64,000 nt of DNA, taken from JAEUHZ01 sp964552795 (lineage in GTDB: Bacteria > Planctomycetota > UBA1135 > GCA-002686595). Shown piece by piece: positions 26,489-34,635 of this stretch. Positions within the stretch are counted from its first letter, which is position 1, and each line of letters begins with the position of its first letter. The DNA is taken from assembly GCA_964552795.1 (NCBI GenBank), contig CAZKIO010000003.1:62001-126000 (forward strand). Reading direction: 5' to 3'. A program made the position numbers and the translations under genes. The notes beneath the pieces are model-generated. The model searched no databases and was not told the DNA's origin. It saw only the letters and a list, made by a program, of their open reading frames with translations.

Positions 26489-27535
26489 ATGGGCGGACAC
26501 GCCTTCACCGCCACGCTCCTGCGCTCGAGCGCGGATGCCTTCGCCGGTCTGGCCGCGGCCCGGCTGATCGAGCAGCAATCGGCGGAAGCCGGATCGAACG
26601 GTTTCGACGCGTGGCGGGCGCACCTGCGCCAGCAGGTCCTGACGCTGGCGCCGGCCGTCGAGGAGGAGGCTCCCGAACAGTTCGCCGCCGGCGTGGCCTG
26701 GTCCCGCGACGCGTTCGTTGCGCGCAAGCTGCCCGCGGACTCGGTGGGCTTGGCACTGGGCTGCCTCGAGCGCGTGCTGGAGGAGTCGATGCCCGCGCAG
26801 GCGTGGGCGCCGCTCCCCGAGTACTTCCGGCAGGCGCGCGAGGCGCTGGCCGGCGAGCCGCGTCTCGCGGAGAGCGCGCTGTCGGGCTCCGATCCGCACG
26901 GCAAGCTGGCGTTCCAGTACCTCGAGGCGCTCGCGTCGGGCGACGAGCGGCGCGCCGTGGAGCTGGTGCTCGCGCCGCTGGAAGCCGGCCGGCTGTCCGT
27001 GCAGGACCTCATCGAACGCGTGCTGACGCCGGCGCAGCGCGAACTGGGGCGGCGCTGGCACCAGGGCGTGGGGGACGTCGCGGAGGAGCACTTCGCGACG
27101 CAGGTCACGCGCAAGGTGCTCGCGCGCGCGCTGGCGACGGCGCCGGCCGCGAGGCTGCGGCAGCGCACGGCGGTGATCGCCGCGGTCTCGGACGACGCGC
27201 ACGAGCTGGGCCTGGCCTTCGTGGCGGCGTTCTTCGAGCTCGACGGCTGGCGCGCGCTGTGCCTGGGCGCCGACACGCCGATCGAGGAGCTCGCCGCGTT
27301 CGCGGCGCGGCATGAAGCCGACGTCGTCGCGCTCGGCGCCTCGCTCACGACGCATCGCCCCAAGACCGCGCAGGCCGTCGCGACGCTGCGGGCCGCGCGG
27401 CCCGGCGTGCGCGTCCTCGTCGGCGGTTCGGCCTACGCCGGCCGGCCGGAGCTGTGGAAGCGTTCGGGCGCGGACGCGTACGCCGCGCGCCCGAGCGAGG
27501 CGGTCGCCCTCGCCAACCGGCTCACCGGCGCCTGA
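26489..27535 (+). CDS. Cobalamin-binding photoreceptor-like protein without HTH
   Basis: A 348-residue protein. The C-terminal half is a complete B12-binding unit: a four-helix cap with W190-x9-E200-H201 (RRWHQGVGDVAEEHFAT), then a Rossmann fold with D236-x-H238-x-x-G241 (the lower axial His motif), the serine of GASLTTH and VLVGGSAY. Wx9EH is the signature of CarH/LitR adenosylcobalamin photoreceptors, not of methionine synthase or corrinoid methyltransferase proteins. Unlike CarH there is no MerR-type helix-turn-helix; residues 1-135 form an unassigned helical domain, vaguely like RsbR-type N-termini. It should therefore act on another protein, as the HTH-less AerR does in Rhodobacter. Divergent from the lipid operon and convergent with the ECF sigma unit; a light- or B12-dependent regulator of these is inferred. 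Confidence 0.85.
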   Translation: MGGHAFTATLLRSSADAFAGLAAARLIEQQSAEAGSNGFDAWRAHLRQQVLTLAPAVEEEAPEQFAAGVAWSRDAFVARKLPADSVGLALGCLERVLEESMPAQAWAPLPEYFRQAREALAGEPRLAESALSGSDPHGKLAFQYLEALASGDERRAVELVLAPLEAGRLSVQDLIERVLTPAQRELGRRWHQGVGDVAEEHFATQVTRKVLARALATAPAARLRQRTAVIAAVSDDAHELGLAFVAAFFELDGWRALCLGADTPIEELAAFAARHEADVVALGASLTTHRPKTAQAVATLRAARPGVRVLVGGSAYAGRPELWKRSGADAYAARPSEAVALANRLTGA

Positions 27536-27549
27536 TCGGAACGATCAGG
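27531..27549. terminator. Hairpin shared by convergent B12 and ECF-unit genes
   Basis: CCTGATCG-GAA-CGATCAGG is a perfect 8-bp inverted repeat with a GAA triloop. The TGA of the B12-binding gene (27533-27535) sits in the left arm and the TGA of the 82-aa gene (27545-27547, minus) in the right arm. Symmetry suits a bidirectional terminator or a roadblock between the two units. No T-run follows on either side. Confidence 0.6.
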
Positions 27550-27793
27550 AGGCGCGCCCGAAATGGGCGCGCGCGTCGGCGGCGATGCGCCGCAGCAGCG
27601 CGTCCGGCGGAGCCTCGATCGACGCCAGGCCGGCGACGTTCAGGTCCGCGATCGCCTGCTCGAACTCGGCGAGGTGCTCGGGCGCGGCGCGCGCGAGCAG
27701 CGCGGCGCGCTCCTGCGCTGCGAGGCCCGTCGTGAACTCCGCGAGCGCGAGGTCCAGCGTCTCGCGATCCCACCCGGCGAAGTGCGCGCTCAC
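27545..27793 (-). CDS. Small 82-aa protein coupled to ECF sigma; candidate anti-sigma
   Basis: Soluble, almost entirely helical protein (MSAHFAGWDRETLDLALAEF at the start; PPDALLRRIAADARAHF at the end). It begins at a GTG in a GTGA overlap with the ECF sigma stop, the usual place for an anti-sigma factor. The end resembles the segment that precedes the membrane helix in planctomycete RskA-like anti-sigma proteins, but there is no transmembrane helix, no zinc HxxxCxxC motif and no ChrR-type cupin. It may be a minimal cytoplasmic anti-sigma or a truncated remnant. Function inferred only from position. Confidence 0.6.
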   Translation of the reverse strand: MSAHFAGWDRETLDLALAEFTTGLAAQERAALLARAAPEHLAEFEQAIADLNVAGLASIEAPPDALLRRIAADARAHFGRAS

Positions 27794-28359
27794 GGCATTC
27801 CCTCCGCGCGCGGCGACCGCAGGATCTGCGCCGCCTGGTCCAGGCCGCGCCGGATGTGGCTCTTGACCGTCCCGAGCGGCATCCCGGTCGCCGACGAGAT
27901 CTCCTGGTGCGTCAGCCCCTCGACGACGGACATCAGGATCACGCGGCGCTGCTCGGGCCGCAGTTGCGCCAGGGCTTGCGTCGCGCGCTGGGCCTCGTCG
28001 CGCGCATCGACGGCCGCCTGGCCGGGATCCCGCTCGGCCGCCACGCTGTCCTCCTCCAGGACGCCGATCTCGGGAGCGCGCGCGGCGCGCCGCTGGCGAT
28101 CGATGATCCGTCGCCGCGCGATCGTCGCGATGAACGTCGTCTCGGAGCCCTTCTCCGGATCGAAGCGCCCGGCGCTGCGCCACAACTCGATGAAGATCTC
28201 CTGCACGAGCTCCTCGACCAGCGCGGTCTCGTGCAGCAGCCGTCGCGCGAGCGTCCACACGAGCGGCGCGTAGCGCGCCATGCAGGCCTCGACCGCGTCC
28301 GCCTCGCCGCGCGCGACACGGGGCAGGAGGAGTTCCGTTGCGGTTGGACGCTCAGGCAT
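27790..28359 (-). CDS. ECF-type RNA polymerase sigma factor of the lipid island
   Basis: A 189-residue ECF sigma factor. Region 2 spans about residues 12-85 (YAPLVWTLARRLL, EELVQEIFIELWRSAGRFD, TTFIATIARRRIIDRQRR), and region 4 about 130-180 (LRPEQRRVILMSVVEGLTHQE, then GMPLGTVKSHIRRGL). It differs from the sigma factor at 12336, having the commoner SigK/RpoE-like sequence. Its stop overlaps the start of the 82-aa protein. Upstream on the same strand are DUF4345 and SDR genes, 119 nt away. Comparable lipid clusters in proteobacteria (for example the R. sphaeroides RpoE/ChrR singlet-oxygen regulon) are controlled by an adjacent ECF factor, so control of this island is a reasonable inference. 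Confidence 0.92.
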   Translation of the reverse strand: MPERPTATELLLPRVARGEADAVEACMARYAPLVWTLARRLLHETALVEELVQEIFIELWRSAGRFDPEKGSETTFIATIARRRIIDRQRRAARAPEIGVLEEDSVAAERDPGQAAVDARDEAQRATQALAQLRPEQRRVILMSVVEGLTHQEISSATGMPLGTVKSHIRRGLDQAAQILRSPRAEGMP

Positions 28360-28478
28360 GCAGTTCGGCGCGCGCGTCGGTCGGGGGAAGCCCGCCGAGG
28401 GGCCGCCGCATGTTAGCAGGCCCGCCGCCGCGGAACCCTCCCGGCGCGGCGCGGACGCGACGCTCGCTGCCGTCACGA

Positions 28479-28880
28479 TCACCCCTGGCCGGCGGCCGGC
28501 CGCGCGGCGCGCGCGACCAGGAACACGGCGGCGAGGAACAGCGCGATCTCCAGGCAGTAGAAGAGACGCGCGTTGCCCAGCTCGGCGAACCCCACGCGCG
28601 CCACCGCGATCGACCGGAACGCGGCGAGACAACCGTAGAGCAGCGCCGACATCCACAGCGCCGAGCGCTGGTGCTCCGGCGCCAGGGTGGCGAGCGCGAA
28701 GAACAGGGCGAGACCGGCCTGAAGACCGCCGTAGACGGCCAGGTACTCCGACTCTCCCCCGGGTCCCGTGGTCCGCAGGCCCACGTACTCGGCCGTCGTG
28801 CGCGGGGCGATCGCGCACCAGCCCGCGAGGACGGCGTACATCACCGCGTTGAAGCCCAGGTAGAGGCTGGAGAGGCTCAT
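28479..28880 (-). CDS. DUF4345-like small membrane protein
   Basis: A 133-residue protein with four predicted transmembrane helices (LYLGFNAVMYAVLAGWCAI; LAVYGGLQAGLALFFALA; ALWMSALLYGCLAAF; LFYCLEIALFLAAVFLVA). The segment YLAVYGGLQAGLALFF matches DUF4345 integral membrane proteins; no activity is known for the family. It starts 5 nt after the SDR stop, so the two form an operon. A partner role for the SDR at the membrane is possible. Confidence 0.75.
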   Translation of the reverse strand: MSLSSLYLGFNAVMYAVLAGWCAIAPRTTAEYVGLRTTGPGGESEYLAVYGGLQAGLALFFALATLAPEHQRSALWMSALLYGCLAAFRSIAVARVGFAELGNARLFYCLEIALFLAAVFLVARAARPAAGQG

Positions 28881-28885
28881 CGTCG

Positions 28886-30358
28886 TCACCCCCCGGCGGG
28901 TGGCCGGTTCTCCCCAGGTTGCCTCGAAGCGCACTCCGCGATCGCGCGCAGCATGCCGCCGAACACGAGCGCGTGCAGGGGCTGGATCAGGTGCCAGTAC
29001 GCGAGGCCGAGCAGCCCCACGGGATCGAACGTGGCCGTCTGGTGGATTACGGCGCCGCGCGGCGAGGGCTCGACCGTGAACTCGAGCCACGCGCGCCCGG
29101 GCAGCTTCATCTCGGCGCAGAGGCGCAGGCGGCGGCCGGGCTCGAAGGCCTCGACGCGCCAGAAGTCGAGGGCTTCGCCGACGCGGAGGCGTTCGGGGTG
29201 GACGCGTCCGCGGCGGACGCCGACACCGCCGAAGCACAGGTCGAGGAACCCGCGCAGGTTCCACAGCCAGTCGTGCGCGTACCAGCCACGTGTCCCGCCG
29301 ATGCGCCGGATGGGTTCGAAGGCGAGCGGAGGAGCGACGGGCACTTCGACGCTGCGCGCGTCGACGCGCCGGTTTCCGAAGCGCGTTCCCGACCAGACGC
29401 GCGGCGTGCCGGCGGAAGAGAGCGCGTCGAACCAACGCGTGGAGGAGGCCTGCGAGTCCTCCGCGCTCAGCGCGCGGGAGATCGCCGCCGGGACGGGCAT
29501 CGGTCGGACGGAGAAGGCGCGTGCCGGCGCCGGATCGCGTACGACCGTGGGGTGACGGATGCTCTCGATCAGCTTGCGTCCGACGCGCGCGTACAACGGC
29601 GTCACGAGGCCCAGCCAGAGGCTGGAAAGACGCGGTGTCAGCACGGGGACGCGCAGCATCCAGCGGCGCAGACCGCGCTGGCGCGCGTACTCGCGCATGA
29701 GCTCGCCGTAGGAGAGCTGGTCGGGACCGCCGATCTCGACGATGCGGCTGCGGTTCAGGGGGAGGTCCAGGGCCTGGACCAGGTAGCGCAACAGGTCCTC
29801 GATCGCGATCGGCTGCGCGCGCACGTCCACCCAGCGCGGCGTCACCATCAGCGGCAGGCGCTCGGTCAGCGCGCGCACGAGCTCGAACGAGAGGCTTCCG
29901 GAACCGAGCACGATGGAAGCGCGGAACTCCAGGACGGGGATGCCGACCGAGCCCAGGATCGCACCGACTTCGTGGCGGCTCCGCAGGTGGGGCGAGAGCT
30001 CCTCGTCGGCGTCGCCCAGCCCGCCCAGGTACACGATGCGGCGGACGCCCGCGCTGCTCGCGGCCTCCGCGAAGTTGCGCGCGGCGATCCGGTCCGACCT
30101 CTCGAAGTCGGACTTCTCGCCCATGGAGTGGATCAGGTAGTAGGCCGTGTCGACGCCCTCCAGGGCCGGGCCCAGGCTCGACGGGTCGAGCACGTCCCCG
30201 ACGACGACCTCCGTGCGCGCACCCACGCGGCCTTCGAGGCTCTCGGGGCGGCGGACGAGGCAGCGCAGCTTGAGGTCGAGCGCCTCCAACTCCGGGATGA
30301 GGCGTCCGCCGACGTATCCGGTGGCACCGGTCAGCAGGATCGTGCGCGGGGAATTCAT
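28886..30358 (-). CDS. SDR (NAD(P)-binding) protein with C-terminal DUF2867
   Basis: A 490-residue two-domain protein. Residues 1-300 are an extended or atypical short-chain dehydrogenase with the nucleotide motif TGATGYVGG (residues 10-18), DVLDPSSL, YYLIHSMG and RIVYLGGLGD. The classical Tyr-x-x-x-Lys is not evident, as in many NmrA-like atypical SDRs. Residues about 320-490 match DUF2867 (RRIGGTRGWYAHDWLWNLR, FWRVEAFEPGRRLRL, GLAYWHLIQPLHALVF), a START-like domain often fused to such SDRs. Position between the lipid island and a lipoprotein gene, with DUF4345 following by 5 nt, suggests it belongs to the lipid system. The reaction is unknown. The ATG at 30358 directly opens the Rossmann fold. 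Confidence 0.85.
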   Translation of the reverse strand: MNSPRTILLTGATGYVGGRLIPELEALDLKLRCLVRRPESLEGRVGARTEVVVGDVLDPSSLGPALEGVDTAYYLIHSMGEKSDFERSDRIAARNFAEAASSAGVRRIVYLGGLGDADEELSPHLRSRHEVGAILGSVGIPVLEFRASIVLGSGSLSFELVRALTERLPLMVTPRWVDVRAQPIAIEDLLRYLVQALDLPLNRSRIVEIGGPDQLSYGELMREYARQRGLRRWMLRVPVLTPRLSSLWLGLVTPLYARVGRKLIESIRHPTVVRDPAPARAFSVRPMPVPAAISRALSAEDSQASSTRWFDALSSAGTPRVWSGTRFGNRRVDARSVEVPVAPPLAFEPIRRIGGTRGWYAHDWLWNLRGFLDLCFGGVGVRRGRVHPERLRVGEALDFWRVEAFEPGRRLRLCAEMKLPGRAWLEFTVEPSPRGAVIHQTATFDPVGLLGLAYWHLIQPLHALVFGGMLRAIAECASRQPGENRPPAGG

Positions 30359-30401
30359 GGCCGGCCGGGTGGGTACCCGGTCCACCGGGCCCTTCGACGG
30401 A

Positions 30402-30416
30402 ATCCGGACTCCGGAT
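30402..30416. promoter_or_regulatory. Inverted repeat in a divergent intergenic region
   Basis: ATCCGG-ACT-CCGGAT lies between the divergent SDR and lipoprotein genes. A perfect 6-bp dyad with a 3-nt spacer is a plausible repressor or activator site, but in GC-rich DNA such dyads also occur by chance. Confidence 0.35.
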
Positions 30417-30483
30417 GCAGGGCGCGGAGCGGGTCGCGGCATGCAAGCGCATCCGTGCAGGATTCGCGCGCGAAAAGCCGGAC

Positions 30484-31053
30484 ATGAACGCCAAGATCCG
30501 GATCGGAGCACTGATCGTACTCGTCCCCCTGGTCGCGATCGCGAGCCTTCAGGGCTGCGGCACGACGACGCCCCGCCAGGACAGCGACGGCCGCGCGCTG
30601 CCCGCCGTCACCGGCAAGGCGCTCGATGGACGGGAATGGCGACTGCCCGACGACCTGAACGGGGAGCCGTCCGTCCTGCTCGTCGGCTACGAGCAGAACG
30701 CGCAGTTCGACGCGGACCGCTGGCTCTACGGTCTGCTGCAGGCCAAGACCCCCGCGCGCGTGCTCGAGGTGCCCGCGATCCCCAACCGCATCGCGACGGT
30801 GTTCGCCGGGGCGATCGACGAGGGAATGCGCTCGGGCATCCCGAGCGAGGACTGGGGCGCCGTCGTGACGCTGTACGGCGCGGACGCGCGCGCGATGCGC
30901 GAATTCACGGGCGACGAGAACGGCCGCAACATGCGCGTGCTCGTGCTGGACGCCGACGGCGTCGTGCGCTGGCATCACGACCGCGGCTTCTCCGCCGGCA
31001 AGCTGCTGGAGCTCGACACGCTCGTGCGTTCCTGGAAGGCCGGCGGTTCCTGA
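30484..31053 (+). CDS. Thioredoxin-fold lipoprotein without CxxC
   Basis: A 189-residue lipoprotein (signal ending LVAIASLQGC, with the acylated Cys at residue 25). The mature part reads like a peroxiredoxin or thioredoxin-like fold: GKALDGREWRLPDDL, PSVLLVGYEQNAQFD, VVTLYGADA and VLVLDADGVVRWHHDRGFS. The redox CxxC or peroxidatic Cys expected in that fold is absent, so it is more likely a binding or scaffold protein than an oxidoreductase. The start is the ATG at 30484; an upstream in-frame ATG (30415) would place 23 basic residues before the signal. It is divergent from the SDR operon and shares its promoter region. Confidence 0.7.
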   Translation: MNAKIRIGALIVLVPLVAIASLQGCGTTTPRQDSDGRALPAVTGKALDGREWRLPDDLNGEPSVLLVGYEQNAQFDADRWLYGLLQAKTPARVLEVPAIPNRIATVFAGAIDEGMRSGIPSEDWGAVVTLYGADARAMREFTGDENGRNMRVLVLDADGVVRWHHDRGFSAGKLLELDTLVRSWKAGGS

Positions 31054-31735
31054 TCCCGCGGGCGGCACCCGGACCTGCTGCATCCTCCCGTACGCCGCTT
31101 GCGCCCGCGCGAGCGATGCATGGATGACGATCGCGGGGCGGACCCACCACCGCAGGCCGGCCCGAGAAGCGGCTGTCCTGCACGCGTCCATCCGTTTCAC
31201 GCGTCGAGCCACGCCGGCCTTGCTCCCGGTCCTGGCTTGCGTGCCGCCGCACACGGCATGCCGCGTGAAGCCGGTCGCCGTTCCCGCCACGCTCGAGGCG
31301 CTCGGGCGAAAGCGCGGCGGCGAGCAGCAGTGGGCGCGCCTCGAAGCCCCCGAGGTCCTCGCGGCGACGCGCACCATCTGACGCCGGACGCGATGGCGTA
31401 CCCCGCCGTCCGCTTCGAACTCGCGGAGCAGCACGACGAACGCTTCCGCTCGTGGACGGCGCAGGACGTCGGGTGCGAGGAAGCGGAGCCGCCGCCCGAT
31501 CGCCTCGTGCCGCGGCGCTGATCGTGGAGGACGCGGCCGCGTGGCGGATGCGCGCGCGCTGCACGCCCCTCCATCCGCAGTCTCGCGACGCGTCGTCCGC
31601 ACCGGAGCGAATTCGTCGACCAACGGCGCGAGTGCCGACGTGAACAGGTGTCGCACGGTCTTCCCCGCGCGGCCGCATTCCGCGGCTCCGGGCATCGATG
31701 ACCTCGTGGACACCGGCGAGCGGAGCGCAAGGATC
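31054..31735. other. Intergenic stretch of about 0.7 kb without a convincing gene
   Basis: No frame here has a start, codon bias and recognisable protein together. Two plus-strand pieces read as if once coding: one ending near 31381 (RKRGGEQQWARLEAPEVLA) and another near 31393-31521 in a different frame (AVRFELAEQHDERFRSWTAQ). They may be remnants of a frameshifted gene; I cannot identify it. I see no tRNA, no IS end and no repeat array. Confidence 0.4.
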
Positions 31736-34585
31736 ATGATGGACAGGCGAGGGTTGCGGACGCGGCGTGGGCGTGGTGCGGCGAACTGGATCGGGCGCGC
31801 GGCGCTCTGCGCAGCGGCCCTCGGCGCGGCGCCGCCGGCGCAGGCCCAGTCCACCGTCCTGCAGGGATATCCCTACCTGGAAGGGCTCTCCGTCGCCTCG
31901 CGTCCCGGCGGCGTGGGCGGCAACGATCTCGTGGTCCTGGGGGCCGGAGGCGGCATCGTGTTCCTGGAACACGACCTCACGGCGCCGCTCGAGATCGACC
32001 TCTCGACCGCGTTCCAGAACGACCGCGAGGACACGCTGGGTGCCTCGTTCGACATCGCGCTGGGCGACGGGTTCGCCTACGTCGCTGCGTTCCGGCGCGG
32101 TCTCGTGGTGTTCGAGCGCATCACGAGCGGGACGACCACGAGCTGGCAGCGGAACATCGTCCCGGGCACGGAGGGCGCGCGCTCGGTGGCGATCCAGGAC
32201 GCGGGCAACGGGCGCACGCTGGTCGTGATCGGCACGTACGAGGACACGAACCCGCTGGCGGTGGCGCCTGCGGGCCGCGTGATGATCCTGGAGCACGACC
32301 GGAACGCGCCGCTGTCCGCCTCGAACCCCGCCGTCCTGCGCGACGAAGCGGTCAGCGCGGGCGTCTTCGCGGTGGCCGCGAGCCAGGCGATCGCGGGATC
32401 GATCTCGGTGCCGGCGGGCAGCACGCCGCTGACGGTGCTGTTCGGCGGAAGCTGCCTCACGACGACCGGCGGACAGCCCGCGCCGCTCCAGCGCCGCGAC
32501 CTCGCCTACACGCAGGGCGCGCCGAGCACGCTGGCGCTCGTTTCGGGCGCGGCGTGGGGCGGGGACGTGCGGCCGACGATCAACCAGGTCTGGGGCCGGT
32601 TCGTCCGGGACATCGTCATCGACGAGGGGATGCAGCGCGCGTACGCGGCCTGCTACCACCACGGCGTCTACGCGTTCGACGTGGCGTCCGTGCTGGCGCA
32701 GGACACGCGCGTCGGCTGGCCGCTCTCGCTGCCGGACGCATCGAGCCCCGCGGATCCCGTCCCCGGCCGGGTCAACAGCCTGGCCCTCGACCCGGCCCCG
32801 ATCGGCGTGCCCGCGCGCCTGGTCGTCGGGTGGGGCCCGAGCGTGATCGTCGAGTGGCAGTACCTCGGCGACTGCGCTCACGGCGCCTGCAACGAGCTCG
32901 ACGTCCCGAAGGGCGAGCCTGACCTGGATTCCTACGTGAGCACGTACGCGCTCGACGCGACGGGACACGTTGCGCACACGAACGGGGTCGCGCTCATGGA
33001 AGCCGGTGCCGCGATCGACCCGGCGCACCAGGGGGCGACGCGTGCGATCGCGGTGCGACGCGACCCGACGCCCGGGTTGAACGTGCTCTACGTCGACGTG
33101 GCGTACGGCGCGCGCGGGTATCAGCTCCTCCGTCTCAAGTCCGACGACTCCGGCGCCTACAGCCTGGATCTGGAGGACGAGTTCGGGAAGGGCAACCCGC
33201 CGCGCCTGCCCATGAACACGTTCGACGATCTCACCATCCAGACTCGCCCGAACGGCAACGAGGTGCGCCGGACGCTGTACGTCGGAACGGAGCTGGGCGT
33301 GGCGGCCTTCGACATCAGCAGCCCGGCACAATTGAAGCTGCGCGAAGCGTACTCGTGGATCTCGCAGATCCCGTCGATCGGCGTGCACGCCCTGGCGGAA
33401 TCCAACGGCTTCCACCGCCTGTACTCGACGAACAGCGCGGGTCGCGGCAGCAGCCCCACGCCCTGCGTGGCTCCGCTGGGGCCCGCCGGTGGCGGGCTGA
33501 AGGGATTCGACATCTCCGACCGGCTGAGCCCCAAGAATCCGCCGAATACGAACAGCGCGGCCAAGATCCACAAGGGCGGTTTCGGCTACATGCTGCGCGT
33601 CGCTCCCGGGTTCGACGCGGCCCAGTCACCTGCGGATCACAGTCACTACCTGTACTCGGTGCAGGAGGCGCGGCCGTGGGGCACGGGCGGTCACGAGGTC
33701 CGGTTCTCCGTGCGCATCTGGGACGTGGGGACCCAGTCTGCGCCGCGGGATCAGGTCAACCTGTGCAGGCCGAAGAGCTTCGCCGCGGGCAATGACCCGG
33801 CCTGCACCAGCGAGTGCCCCTCCTGCGAGGTGTGCAGCGCGAGCAACTGCAACCCGCAGACGCCGGCCGACCCCGATCCGCTGTGCCTCTCGTACTTCAT
33901 GACGACGTCGCTGCCGAGCCTGACGGCGGAGATGGCGCTGGAAGGCATCGAGATCCTTCCGGTCGCGGCCTCCGGCGGTCAGCCGGCCTACAACGTGGTG
34001 TACGTGCTGTACGGCCAGAAACCGCTGGCGAACGGCGATCCGTTGACCGGACCCGCGGGTCTGCTCGTCCTCAAGCACACGGAGACCGGAGGCGTGCACG
34101 CGCTGGCCTACGAGACGCACGTGCAGGCCTGGGGCATGGTGGACAGCGAACACCGCCCCGTGCGCCTCGCCTACGACGCCGAGGACCAGTGGCTCTACGG
34201 AGCGTGGACCACGGGCGGTGTCGCCGTGTTCGACGTCAGCACGCCGCTCGCTCCGGCCCTGCTCGCGGTGCAGACCATCGACAGCGTCAGCGCCACCGGA
34301 TTGCGGCGCGCGCCGCTGCACGCGCTGCCCGGCCCGCGCGGAACGGGCGGCGACCGCTACGCGTACGTCGCGCTGATGAACGACGGGATCGACGTGTACC
34401 GCATGGTCCCGTCGGGCGGCGGTTCGCTGCCCTACAACCTCGTGCGAGCGACCGGCAGCCCGATGCGCTTCCAGACCCTGGGGCTGGCGCACGATCCGTC
34501 GGACGCATCGCGGCGGACGCTCTACACGGTCCAGGCGCGCTGCGGGCTGGATCGGGTGCGGTTCGACGCGGGGCAGTTCCCGTGA
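31736..34585 (+). CDS. Secreted propeller-like protein of unknown function
   Basis: A 949-residue exported protein with a twin-Arg-rich signal region (MMDRRGLRTRRGR, then a hydrophobic stretch ending PPAQAQS). The mature part contains repeated beta-strand units of the type VYAFDVASVL, GVAAFDISSPAQL and GVAVFDVSTPLAP, the phrase used in LVIVD and related beta-propellers. A Cys-rich loop (CTSECPSCEVCSASNC) interrupts it near residue 700. No catalytic motif is visible. AAGGA 2 or 5 nt before two adjacent ATGs (31736, 31739) supports this start. The next gene, a secreted hydrolase, follows by 50 nt on the same strand, and a similar Cys-rich insert occurs in it, so they may work together outside the cell. 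Confidence 0.65.
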   Translation: MMDRRGLRTRRGRGAANWIGRAALCAAALGAAPPAQAQSTVLQGYPYLEGLSVASRPGGVGGNDLVVLGAGGGIVFLEHDLTAPLEIDLSTAFQNDREDTLGASFDIALGDGFAYVAAFRRGLVVFERITSGTTTSWQRNIVPGTEGARSVAIQDAGNGRTLVVIGTYEDTNPLAVAPAGRVMILEHDRNAPLSASNPAVLRDEAVSAGVFAVAASQAIAGSISVPAGSTPLTVLFGGSCLTTTGGQPAPLQRRDLAYTQGAPSTLALVSGAAWGGDVRPTINQVWGRFVRDIVIDEGMQRAYAACYHHGVYAFDVASVLAQDTRVGWPLSLPDASSPADPVPGRVNSLALDPAPIGVPARLVVGWGPSVIVEWQYLGDCAHGACNELDVPKGEPDLDSYVSTYALDATGHVAHTNGVALMEAGAAIDPAHQGATRAIAVRRDPTPGLNVLYVDVAYGARGYQLLRLKSDDSGAYSLDLEDEFGKGNPPRLPMNTFDDLTIQTRPNGNEVRRTLYVGTELGVAAFDISSPAQLKLREAYSWISQIPSIGVHALAESNGFHRLYSTNSAGRGSSPTPCVAPLGPAGGGLKGFDISDRLSPKNPPNTNSAAKIHKGGFGYMLRVAPGFDAAQSPADHSHYLYSVQEARPWGTGGHEVRFSVRIWDVGTQSAPRDQVNLCRPKSFAAGNDPACTSECPSCEVCSASNCNPQTPADPDPLCLSYFMTTSLPSLTAEMALEGIEILPVAASGGQPAYNVVYVLYGQKPLANGDPLTGPAGLLVLKHTETGGVHALAYETHVQAWGMVDSEHRPVRLAYDAEDQWLYGAWTTGGVAVFDVSTPLAPALLAVQTIDSVSATGLRRAPLHALPGPRGTGGDRYAYVALMNDGIDVYRMVPSGGGSLPYNLVRATGSPMRFQTLGLAHDPSDASRRTLYTVQARCGLDRVRFDAGQFP

Positions 34586-34635
34586 GCTCCAGATTGATCT
34601 TCCCCTTCACATCGTTCGTGCAGAGAGCCAAAGCC

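Noticed and set aside
26489..27535. Methionine synthase or corrinoid methyltransferase B12 subunit
   Set aside because: The Wx9EH signature, the absence of catalytic methyltransferase genes and the position beside a sigma factor and lipid operon favour a CarH-type sensor.
31197..31730. A minus-strand gene of 177 codons
   Set aside because: Arg/Ser/Cys-rich translation, no domain and no ribosome-binding site; it looks like a chance frame in GC-rich DNA.
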